In this document: piece after piece, positions 1 to 6,064 of the stretch
Position numbering within the stretch: the stretch's first letter is position 1
Layout: each line of letters starts with the position of its first letter
DNA from: Ignavibacteriaceae bacterium
Lineage (GTDB): Bacteria > Bacteroidota > Ignavibacteria > Ignavibacteriales > Ignavibacteriaceae
Reading direction: 5' to 3'
Assembly (NCBI GenBank): GCA_019912505.1
Contig: JAIOIM010000133.1
Location: 1-8,909 of the forward strand
DNA length: 8,909 bases
Made by a program: the position numbers and the translations under genes
The notes under the pieces: generated by a model
Told to the model about the DNA's origin: nothing
The model's input: the letters and a program-made list of their open reading frames with translations, nothing else
Databases searched by the model: none

Positions 1-1139
1 AAATGGTTGTTGGTTATGATGACCGCCCTGCAACCGCTGATGAAATGAAACAGATGGTTGAACTTGTTTATCAGTCAATTGAGCAGGGCGCCGTTGGTCT
101 CTCAACAGGTTTGGAATACACGCCTGGCAGTTTTGCTTCAACAGAAGAGTTGATTGAATTGTGCAAAGCCGCGCCGTTAAAACACCGCTTATATTCCACA
201 CACATGCGAAACGAAGATAACACAGTAATAGAATCCGTTGAAGAAGCTATTCGGATTGCGAAAGAATCAGATGGCAGATTATTAATTTCTCATTTAAAAG
301 TTTCCGGAAAATCAAACTGGCATAAAGCCGATGAAGCGCTTGAACGGATTGATCGTGCGGCTGGCAATGGACTCGAAGTTCACGCCGATAGATATACATA
401 CGTTGCATATCATACAAACTTGTCATCGCTGTTTCCTTTATGGTCGCGCGATGGCGGTGATGAAAAATTCTTAGAACGCTTAAAAGACACCTCACTAAAA
501 AATGATATTAAAAATTATGCGGAGAAAAAAGTTAGCAATCTTGATGGTGAATGGAGCGGCGTTTTAATTTCGAGCATTGGTAAAAAAGAATTCAAATATT
601 ATCAGGGAAAAACAATTCATCAAATAGCAGAAGAGGCTGGCGTGGATGAATTTGATACGGCAGTAAATATTCTGCTTCAATCTGAAAATGATGTAATGAT
701 GATGGGCTTCGGGATGGAAGAAAAATCGACCGAAAAGATACTTGCCCATCCTCTTGTAATGATTGCTTCCGATGCAGGCTCGCACGCACCGTACGCTCCG
801 ATGAATAGAAGTATAGCCCACCCGCGTGCATACGGAACTTTCCCGCGTGCTATAGCAAAGTATGTGCGCGAACGAAAAATTTGCTCGCTCGAGGAGATGA
901 TAAAAAAGATGACCTTGATGCCTGCCGATAAATTAGGCTTCAAAGACAGGGGGAAAATAAACGAAGGCTTAAATGCTGATTTAGTTCTTTTTGATTTTAA
1001 CACAATTCAAGATAAGGCAACGTTTACCGAGCCGCACCAATATCCGGAGGGAATACCGTATGTTATCGTCAACGGTAAAACAGTAATTGATAAAGGGGAA
1101 CACACAGGCGCGCTGCCAGGCAAGGTTATTTACGGATAA
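1..1139 (+). CDS. N-acyl-D-amino-acid deacylase (D-aminoacylase), 5'-truncated by the window edge
   Basis: Zinc-dependent amidohydrolase that removes the acyl group from N-acyl-D-amino acids. The reading frame is open to the left edge, so the ATG at position 3 is an internal Met, not the start. Numbering from that Met, 378 residues are visible. Seen in order: the ATADEM...GAVGLSTGLEY segment (11-39), THMRNE (66-71), SHLK with His97, HADRYTY with His127, and SDAGSHAPY with Asp257, followed by HPRAYGTFPR and the closing GxIxEGLNADLVLFD strand of the amidohydrolase fold (317-331). The 30-residue spacing of His97 and His127 matches His220/His250 of the Alcaligenes enzyme, and Asp257 fits its Asp366 (established family knowledge). 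By that offset at least about 120 residues are missing, including the HxH zinc motif and the catalytic Cys, so activity cannot be judged here. The exact D-amino-acid specificity is unknown. The gene converges on the minus-strand lectin gene. Confidence 0.92.
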   Translation, partial: MVVGYDDRPATADEMKQMVELVYQSIEQGAVGLSTGLEYTPGSFASTEELIELCKAAPLKHRLYSTHMRNEDNTVIESVEEAIRIAKESDGRLLISHLKVSGKSNWHKADEALERIDRAAGNGLEVHADRYTYVAYHTNLSSLFPLWSRDGGDEKFLERLKDTSLKNDIKNYAEKKVSNLDGEWSGVLISSIGKKEFKYYQGKTIHQIAEEAGVDEFDTAVNILLQSENDVMMMGFGMEEKSTEKILAHPLVMIASDAGSHAPYAPMNRSIAHPRAYGTFPRAIAKYVRERKICSLEEMIKKMTLMPADKLGFKDRGKINEGLNADLVLFDFNTIQDKATFTEPHQYPEGIPYVIVNGKTVIDKGEHTGALPGKVIYG

Positions 1140-1200
1140 AAATTATGCGGGTTTCATATAAAGATTAAAAAAATGGGATGCGTAAATTACGAAGTATTTA

Positions 1201-1226
1201 AAATAAAAAAGGCTGCCGAAGCAGCC
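1201..1226 (-). terminator. Rho-independent terminator of the lectin gene
   Basis: On the minus strand, GGCTGC-TTCG-GCAGCC forms a perfect 6-bp GC-rich stem closed by a C(UUCG)G tetraloop. It is followed by TTTTTTATTTT (1210 back to 1201) and begins seven bases after the lectin stop codon. On the plus strand the hairpin is followed only by TAAATTTTA, so it would terminate the deacylase transcript poorly. No better plus-strand terminator is visible in 1140-1232. Confidence 0.92.
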
Positions 1227-1232
1227 TAAATT

Positions 1233-1595
1233 TTACTTGGTATGAGCTAACCAATTTCCGGTAATTGCGTATAGCTTACTTGCTCCCCATGTATTGATTT
1301 TAACAGTAAAACCATCACGTGAAACAGATTTAGTTTCGATCGAGTAGCGCAGATTTTCTGCTTTGTCTGCATCAATAGCAACTAACGAAAGAACGATATC
1401 AGGTTTTGTCTCGAATGGAGTTAAAAATGTAACATCGAGAGAAACTGATCTGTCACCGGAATTTTTATCAAGAGTATAGCCTGGTGTATCACCATTTGCC
1501 ATAAACTTTCCGCTCTGAACCATTTGCTGTGCGTTTGCAGAAGCAAACATTCCGAATAATACGAAAAGAACCACTGCTGTTAATATATTTTTCAT
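1233..1595 (-). CDS. Small secreted protein with an H-type lectin domain
   Basis: A 120-residue protein. Residues 1-22 form a signal peptide: Lys at position 3, a hydrophobic core, and an ANA|QQ signal-peptidase I site, giving a mature protein of about 98 residues outside the inner membrane. Residues 49-117 match the H-type lectin pattern (the discoidin C-terminal / Helix pomatia agglutinin fold): VxFLTPFETKPDIVLSL, a central RYSIETKSVS strand, GFTVKINTW (95-103) and a final GNWLAH (113-118), corresponding to the family's closing 'sWiA'. H-type lectins bind sugars, often GalNAc, usually as trimers or hexamers; ligand and oligomer here are inference. The start is set by AAAAGGAA ending six bases before the ATG (1601-1608, minus strand). 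The gene is a monocistron with its own promoter and terminator, divergent from the iron operon. Many bacterial members have no assigned function, so surface adhesion is only a guess. Confidence 0.85.
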   Translation of the reverse strand: MKNILTAVVLFVLFGMFASANAQQMVQSGKFMANGDTPGYTLDKNSGDRSVSLDVTFLTPFETKPDIVLSLVAIDADKAENLRYSIETKSVSRDGFTVKINTWGASKLYAITGNWLAHTK

Positions 1596-1640
1596 ATGTT
1601 TTCCTTTTACGAATGTTTATAAATTAAGGTTAACACCCAA

Positions 1641-1669
1641 AAGATAAGACCTTTAGGGTTGTGTTTCAA
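1641..1669 (-). promoter_or_regulatory. Promoter of the H-type lectin gene
   Basis: Minus strand: TTGAAA (1669-1664), a 17-base spacer, then TATCTT (1646-1641). The implied start lies near 1634, leaving a leader of roughly 40 bases with the AAAAGGAA ribosome binding site. This is a sequence match only; -10/-35 matches are not rare in AT-rich DNA, but the spacing is ideal and the position is right. Confidence 0.5.
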
Positions 1670-1717
1670 TCATTATTATTATTTTTCTATAATATTTTTG
1701 CGGTATGTTTAGAAGGC

Positions 1718-1748
1718 TTGACATTAAATTTAGGCACGCTTAACTTTG
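1718..1748 (+). promoter_or_regulatory. Promoter of the DtxR-feoB operon
   Basis: TTGACA (1718-1723), a 17-base spacer, then TAACTTTG (1741-1748). The second box fits both a generic -10 and the TAnnTTTG box of Bacteroidota sigma-A promoters. The implied start is near 1755, about 20 bases before the GTG at 1775. The -10 element is flanked by TTAAAT (1724-1729) and ATTTAA (1749-1754), an inverted repeat. The spacer holds a half-matching palindrome, TTTAGGCACGCTTAA (1729-1743), that might be a metal-repressor operator (inference). Confidence 0.6.
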
Positions 1749-1774
1749 ATTTAACAATTTCCTTAATATTTAAA

Positions 1775-2437
1775 GTGACTAATAAATCAAAAGAAGATTA
1801 TTTAAGTATTATCTTCAAACATAAAGATGAAAATGAGCAGATTAAGCCGACATTAATTGCCGAAATGATGAACATCTCCGGTGCGGCGGTTACCGATATG
1901 CTAAAAAAATTATCGCGCGATGGTGATATAAAGTATGAGCGCTATAAAGGCATAAATCTAACAAAAAAAGGGGAAGTTTACGCCCGTAATATTGTTAGGC
2001 GGCATAGAATATGGGAGGTGTTTCTGCATGATGTTGTGGGTCTTCCGTGGGAAAAAATTCACGATGAAGCTCACAAACTTGAGCATTCATCTTCCGATGA
2101 ACTGATAGACAAATTAGAAGTTATTCTAAATTTCCCTAAGTATGATCCGCATGGCGACCCGATACCGGCAAAAAACGGAGTAATGCCAAAACTTCCCAAA
2201 CATGTCCCGCTCTCTCATCTTAATGCAGGCGATAAATGTTATGTAGTACGAGTAAACGATTTTCATACTGAGTTTTTAAATTACATAAGTGAAATTGGAA
2301 TAAAACTAAATAAAGAAATTATTGTTGAAGAAGTGAGAGCTTTCGATAAATCATTAAAAATAAAAATTAACAAATTCTATTTTGATATCAGTGAAAAATT
2401 AGCCGAAAAGATTTTTGTAGAAATTGTAGCGAGTTAA
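1775..2437 (+). CDS. DtxR/MntR-family metal-dependent transcriptional regulator with C-terminal FeoA-like domain
   Basis: Predicted cytoplasmic repressor that binds operator DNA when loaded with Fe(II) or Mn(II). From GTG 1775 it is 220 residues: winged helix (about 5-68; recognition-helix region SGAAVTDMLKKL, then YERYKGINLTKKG), metal-binding/dimerisation domain (about 70-130; RRHRIWE, IHDEAHKLEH, DPHGDPIP), and an SH3/FeoA-like tail (about 145-217). Likely metal ligands are Asp8, His77, Glu81, His96, His100, Glu103 and His104. Asp8 is the MntR-type residue (Met10 in DtxR), while His100 stands where DtxR has Cys102 and MntR has Glu99, so metal preference cannot be read off. The frame is open back to GTG 1661, but the extra 38 residues resemble nothing in the family and would cover the promoter; GTG 1775 starts just before the conserved EDYL helix. 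No Shine-Dalgarno site is visible. It is the first gene of the feo operon, six bases before the next gene, so autoregulation is likely. Confidence 0.85.
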   Translation: MTNKSKEDYLSIIFKHKDENEQIKPTLIAEMMNISGAAVTDMLKKLSRDGDIKYERYKGINLTKKGEVYARNIVRRHRIWEVFLHDVVGLPWEKIHDEAHKLEHSSSDELIDKLEVILNFPKYDPHGDPIPAKNGVMPKLPKHVPLSHLNAGDKCYVVRVNDFHTEFLNYISEIGIKLNKEIIVEEVRAFDKSLKIKINKFYFDISEKLAEKIFVEIVAS

Positions 2438-2443
2438 ATAATT

Positions 2444-3460
2444 ATGGAATTTTATTTTGTTGTAATTGCGGTAAGCATTCTACTTTTTTTCTTTATGCCT
2501 AAAATAGGAACTGTGGCAAAAAGAAAAAAAAGAAAAAATTTAAATGAACGAGTTTATGTGGAAGATGCTTTAAAACAACTTTACGATTGTGAAGACAAAG
2601 GAATAAACTGTACTCAACAAAGCATTGCAGAAAACTTAAACATCTCGCATGATGTTGCCGCAAAGGTGGCGGAAAAAATTAACTCAATGGGTCTTGCCGT
2701 AAACGGCGATTACTTACAGCTAACCCCTGAAGGGCGTTCCTACGCACTTAGAGTAATTAGAACGCATCGTTTGTGGGAAAGATACCTCGCAGATAAAACC
2801 AGCTTTCCCGAACACGAATGGCATATTAACGCCGAGCTAAAAGAGCATGATATTTCTTCCGAAGAAGCAGAAGCGCTTGCCGCAAAACTTGGTAATCCGG
2901 TTTACGACCCGCATGGCGACCCGATACCAACGGCTAACGGCGGGCTCCCCGATAAAAAATGGGAATATATTTCGTCATTAAAAACCGGTGATGTTGCGCG
3001 GATAGTTCACCTTGAAGATGAACCGGCTACAATTTACTCTCAGTTGATTGCTGAAGGTTTGTACCCTGGGATGCACGTAAAAATGTTGGAAGTATCGCAG
3101 GTAAGAATAAAATTTGAAGCAAACGGCGAAGAAGTAATACTTGCTCCGTTATTTGCAAAAAATATTTCGGTCGCGCCTCTTTCCAAGTTCGACCGTGTGC
3201 CTGAAAAATATAAAACACTGCTTGAATTAAAACAAGGGGATGAAGCTGAGGTAACCGGACTATCGAAAGCATGCCGAGGAACGCAGCGCAGAAGATTGAT
3301 GGACCTTGGCGTAGTACCAGGTTCAAAAATTTCAAATGAATTTGTAAGCACATGGGGCGACCCGATAGCTTATAAAATTCGCGGTGCAACGATTGGTTTG
3401 AGAAAAAAACAAGCTCAGCAGATTTATATAAAACTAATATCAGAAGAAGTAAAAGTATGA
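2444..3460 (+). CDS. Membrane-anchored DtxR-like protein with two FeoA-like domains
   Basis: A 338-residue protein with an unusual order of parts. Residues 4-20 are one strongly hydrophobic helix, followed by the basic run KRKKRK (26-31), which predicts a single membrane anchor with the rest in the cytoplasm. Then come a DtxR-like winged helix (about 36-100), a DtxR metal/dimerisation domain (about 104-160; RTHRLWE, EWHINAELKEH, DPHGDPIP), an SH3/FeoA-like domain (about 178-246) and a clear FeoA domain (about 259-333; RRRLMDLGVVPGS, GDPIAYKIRGATIGLRKKQA). Putative ligands Asp41, His108, Glu131, Glu134 and His135 reproduce the MntR set, so metal sensing is probably intact. It is a paralogue of the gene upstream; both share a 20-base identical stretch coding for PHGDPIP. 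Its stop codon overlaps the FeoB GTPase start (ATGA). Since the operon has no separate feoA, the last domain probably supplies FeoA function at the transporter (inference). It may or may not still bind DNA. Confidence 0.82.
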   Translation: MEFYFVVIAVSILLFFFMPKIGTVAKRKKRKNLNERVYVEDALKQLYDCEDKGINCTQQSIAENLNISHDVAAKVAEKINSMGLAVNGDYLQLTPEGRSYALRVIRTHRLWERYLADKTSFPEHEWHINAELKEHDISSEEAEALAAKLGNPVYDPHGDPIPTANGGLPDKKWEYISSLKTGDVARIVHLEDEPATIYSQLIAEGLYPGMHVKMLEVSQVRIKFEANGEEVILAPLFAKNISVAPLSKFDRVPEKYKTLLELKQGDEAEVTGLSKACRGTQRRRLMDLGVVPGSKISNEFVSTWGDPIAYKIRGATIGLRKKQAQQIYIKLISEEVKV

Positions 3461-4263
3461 GTGACATCAATGGATGCGAAAGCTGTCCGGCTTACAAACC
3501 CGGCAACTTAATTAAACAAGGAATTAATATGTCTGAGTTTGATTTTGTTGTTGCACTTGCCGGCAACCCTAACACAGGGAAGAGTACCGTCTTTAATAAT
3601 TTAACTGGGCTGCGGCAGCACACAGGGAACTGGCCTGGGAAAACGGTTTCGCGTGCGGAAGGCGCATTTTCATTCAGCGGCAAAAAATTTAAAATTGTTG
3701 ATTTGCCTGGAACGTATTCTCTCCTTTCCACAAGTCAGGACGAAGAGATTGCCCGTGATTTTATTTTATTCGGTAAACCCGATGTTACTATAGTTGTTGT
3801 AGATGCTACGATGCTGGAACGAAATTTAAATCTTGTCCTCCAGGTTTTAGAGATTACCGAAAAAGCAGTTTTATGTGTTAATCTCATCGATGAAGCGGAA
3901 AGAAAAAATATTACAATTGATGGCAGGAGTCTTTCTCGCGAACTCGGCATTCCGGTTATACTTGCCGCTGCCCGCCAAAACAGAGGAATGCCCGAACTGC
4001 TAAATGCCATTTTTGAAGTTGCCTCGGGAAAATATAAATGTAAACCTCACCGCATAAGCAGTGAAACATACGAGCTTAAACGCGCAGTTGAAAAGTTAAC
4101 AGGTAAAGTATTAAAACAATATCCGCAGCTTCCAAACGCGCGGTGGGTTGCTTTGCGGCTGTTAGACGGCGACCAGCGAATGATTGACGCAATAAAAAAC
4201 GGTGAGCTTAACGAATTATACCACCCGGTTTCACAAGAACAAAACCAGGTAATTGAAACATGA
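3457..4263 (+). CDS. feoB: FeoB N-terminal GTPase protein (split FeoB, G-domain part)
   Basis: A soluble GTPase that drives or gates Fe(II) uptake by the permease encoded next. The 268 residues show all G motifs: G1 GNPNTGKST (36-44), switch I TGNWPGKTV (56-64), G3 DLPG (82-85) followed by the FeoB signature TYSLLSTSQDEEIARDF, G4 NLID (142-145) and G5 AAR (171-173). Residues 204-255 are the first part of the helical spacer (GDI-like) domain; its second part opens the next protein. ATG 3457 overlaps the upstream stop as ATGA and adds an N-terminal CESCPAY motif (Cys7, Cys10). A second in-frame ATG at 3529 has a better Shine-Dalgarno site and would drop those cysteines; I prefer 3457 because of the coupling. 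Ordinary FeoB is one chain of roughly 600-800 residues, so the break inside the spacer is atypical. The stop overlaps the permease start, again as ATGA. Confidence 0.93.
   Translation: MSDINGCESCPAYKPGNLIKQGINMSEFDFVVALAGNPNTGKSTVFNNLTGLRQHTGNWPGKTVSRAEGAFSFSGKKFKIVDLPGTYSLLSTSQDEEIARDFILFGKPDVTIVVVDATMLERNLNLVLQVLEITEKAVLCVNLIDEAERKNITIDGRSLSRELGIPVILAAARQNRGMPELLNAIFEVASGKYKCKPHRISSETYELKRAVEKLTGKVLKQYPQLPNARWVALRLLDGDQRMIDAIKNGELNELYHPVSQEQNQVIET
3518..3531 (+). promoter_or_regulatory. Internal ribosome binding site and alternative start of the FeoB GTPase
   Basis: AAGGA (3518-3522) lies six bases before an in-frame ATG (3529-3531) at codon 25 of the GTPase gene. Initiation here would give a 244-residue GTPase beginning MSEFDFVVALAGNPN, close to the typical FeoB start, without the CxxCP segment. 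Both starts may be used. This is the clearest Shine-Dalgarno match in the operon. Confidence 0.4.
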
Positions 4264-5690
4264 CGATGAATGAAACAAAAAACGCTAATGAAATATTAAA
4301 CCTGGCGGATGAATTGCGCTGGGAAATAGGGGAAGATTTTCACGACTCACTTGCAGAATCTATTTATGCCGATGCCGCAAAAATTGCATCAGTTGTTGTT
4401 GTGTATGAAGATAAAAAATCGGCGTATAATTTTGACAGAACATTCGACAGAATTGTTACGAGCCGATGGCTTGGTTTTCCAATTATGTTTCTGCTGCTCG
4501 CGGTAGTTTTTTGGATAACTATTGAAGGAGCTAATATCCCCTCTGGCTATTTGGCTTCTATTCTCGTCGATAATTTTCATCCCGCATTAAAACACTTTGC
4601 TGATTCTGTCGGCGTGCCGTGGTGGATAAGCGGCTTATTAATTGACGGCGCGTATCTTGCAATGGCGTGGGTTATTGCTGTAATGCTTCCCCCGATGGCA
4701 ATATTTTTTCCAATCTTTACTCTGTTGGAAGATTTCGGTTACCTTCCGAGAGTAGCCTTCAACATGGACAATCTTTATAGAAAAGTTGGAGCGCACGGTA
4801 AACAGGCTTTAACAATGAGTATGGGTTTCGGCTGCAACGCTGCCGGTGTAGTTGCTACAAGAATTATCGACAGCCCAAGAGAACGGCTGATTGCTATCAT
4901 CACAAATAACTTTTCACTATGCAACGGCAGATGGCCTACTCAAATTTTAATTGCAACTATTTTTATTGGAGCTGTTGCCCCGCCGCATCTTGCCGGACTT
5001 GTTTCCGCAGGCGCCGTGGTTGGTGTTGCCCTGCTCGGCATTTCATTGAGCTTACTTGTATCATGGTTCTTATCACGAACTGTTTTGAAGGGAGAAGCAT
5101 CTGCATTTAGTCTTGAACTGCCGCCATACCGACCGCCGAGAGTTTTGCAGACACTTTATACTTCATTAATTGACAGAACATTATTCGTTCTTTGGCGGGC
5201 AATAGTATTTGCTATTCCTGCCGGTATAGTCATCTGGCTTGTGGCAAATATTTATATCGGCGGCGAAACAATTGCCGCAATATTTATAAACTGGTCAAAC
5301 CCATTAGGGATATTGTTGGGGCTTAACGGCGTAATACTGCTTGCATATATTATTGCAATCCCGGCAAATGAAATTGTTATTCCAACAGTCTTAATGCTAA
5401 CTGTTCTTGTTTCAGGCTTAAGCGGTATAGGCGGCGGGAGCGGTGTTATGTTTGAACTTGATTCAGTTGAAGCTACCGCAAACATACTCCATGCGGGCGG
5501 ATGGACGATGCTTACAGGTATAAGTATAATGTTATTTTCTCTGCTGCATAATCCTTGCTCAACTACTATTTATACAATTTATAAAGAAACAGGAAGTGTA
5601 AAGTGGACACTTGTTTCAACATTTCTCCCGATTATTATGGGGTTTGCTGCGTGTTTTGCGCTTGCTCAGTTGTGGTATCTTTTGGGTTAA
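4260..5690 (+). CDS. feoB: FeoB ferrous iron permease (split FeoB, membrane part)
   Basis: Integral inner-membrane protein of 476 residues, the transport part of FeoB. Residues 9-50 complete the helical spacer domain begun in the preceding protein. FDRIVTSRWLGFP leads into the first membrane helix (about 71-88), and eight or so hydrophobic segments follow. The two Gate/nucleoside-recognition repeats carry the conserved cysteines: GFGCNAAG (Cys192), then NNFSLCNGRWPT (Cys221), IPANEIVIPTVLM (367-379) and LLHNPCSTTIYTIYKETGS (Cys433). These are the 'CNAAG / CNGR(F,W)P / PCSTT' motifs of the short FeoB type rather than the enterobacterial GC-VPA / CSARLP / PCVAT forms (family knowledge). Start: ATG 4260 overlaps the GTPase stop; ATG 4266 is also in frame, and a stop at 4254-4256 excludes anything longer. 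The first in-frame stop in the other frame is the overlapped TGA, so the two genes meet at a single point. Confidence 0.93.
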   Translation: MTMNETKNANEILNLADELRWEIGEDFHDSLAESIYADAAKIASVVVVYEDKKSAYNFDRTFDRIVTSRWLGFPIMFLLLAVVFWITIEGANIPSGYLASILVDNFHPALKHFADSVGVPWWISGLLIDGAYLAMAWVIAVMLPPMAIFFPIFTLLEDFGYLPRVAFNMDNLYRKVGAHGKQALTMSMGFGCNAAGVVATRIIDSPRERLIAIITNNFSLCNGRWPTQILIATIFIGAVAPPHLAGLVSAGAVVGVALLGISLSLLVSWFLSRTVLKGEASAFSLELPPYRPPRVLQTLYTSLIDRTLFVLWRAIVFAIPAGIVIWLVANIYIGGETIAAIFINWSNPLGILLGLNGVILLAYIIAIPANEIVIPTVLMLTVLVSGLSGIGGGSGVMFELDSVEATANILHAGGWTMLTGISIMLFSLLHNPCSTTIYTIYKETGSVKWTLVSTFLPIIMGFAACFALAQLWYLLG

Positions 5691-5702
5691 TAAATTATGG
5701 TG

Positions 5703-5728
5703 CGCCAACAGTCTTTCTGTTGTTTGCG
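5703..5728 (+). terminator. Weak hairpin downstream of feoB, possible operon terminator
   Basis: CAACAG-TCTTT-CTGTTG (5706-5722) forms a 6-bp stem with a 5-base loop. CGC (5703-5705) and GCG (5726-5728) can extend it across a TTT bulge. Only three T residues follow the core stem, so it is a poor Rho-independent terminator. It is still the best candidate close to the feoB stop; the next is the peptidase terminator at 6065-6097. Confidence 0.3.
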
Positions 5729-5970
5729 ATATTATTGCATTTTGCTGCACAAAGTCACTCGAAGGTAACACTAAGTTTCACAAAGAATAATTTTTGCGTA
5801 AGGTGATGTAATAATTAAGTTGGCTAATTTATTTTCAAATTGTTATGGGGAAAAACAATCGAATAAATTTTAAAATGATTTCAGTAACCTCATTAGCGCA
5901 AAAACCGAGATGTTTTATTGTTTGGGTATTTAATCTTTTTATCGAACCGAATATAAAGCAACAAAAAACT

Positions 5971-6044
5971 AATCGAAGTTATATCGATTAAAATCTTCAC
6001 ATAACCGTAATGAAATGGTTGATAAAATAAATGATGCTTCGATT
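5971..6044. repeat. Spaced inverted repeat AATCGAAG / CTTCGATT
   Basis: The perfect 8-base arms AATCGAAG (5971-5978) and CTTCGATT (6037-6044) are separated by 58 bases. The intervening DNA contains a smaller AACC (6003-6006) / GGTT (6017-6020) pair. This could fold as a branched RNA or be a remnant of a small mobile element; no target-site duplication is obvious. Confidence 0.35.
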
Positions 6045-6064
6045 GGGTACTTTTAAGTAGATAG

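Larger units (their letters stand above)
5691..6064. other. Gene-free intergenic stretch between feoB and the M16 peptidase
   Basis: AT-rich, with no credible coding region on either strand; a short plus-strand frame running on from within feoB to 5806 has no recognisable product. It holds a hairpin just after feoB (5703-5728), a spaced inverted repeat (5971-6044) and five copies of ATCGA/TCGAT (5858, 5941, 5972, 5983, 6039). No tRNA or known riboswitch is recognisable. The flanking genes converge, so no promoter is expected. Confidence 0.6.

Noticed and set aside
677..1003. Minus-strand frame opposite the deacylase (108 codons)
   Set aside because: It is opposite conserved catalytic segments of the deacylase and has no ribosome binding site or recognisable domain.
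3027..3470. Minus-strand 147-codon frame opposite the membrane-anchored regulator
   Set aside because: It lies entirely opposite a well-supported gene with clear domains; its composition is low-complexity Leu/Arg-rich and matches no family I recognise.
3457..5690. feoB read as a pseudogene broken by a frameshift
   Set aside because: Both parts are complete with all key motifs, and the break coincides exactly with an ATGA stop/start overlap like the one just upstream, so a working split gene is more likely.
5603..5806. Short plus-strand frame starting inside feoB and running into the gap (67 codons)
   Set aside because: It overlaps the feoB 3' end in another frame, has no ribosome binding site, and its Cys-rich start is a shadow of the FeoB coding sequence.
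5971..6044. Inverted repeat as ends of an insertion sequence
   Set aside because: Only 74 bases long, with no transposase and no flanking target duplication visible; reported only as a repeat.
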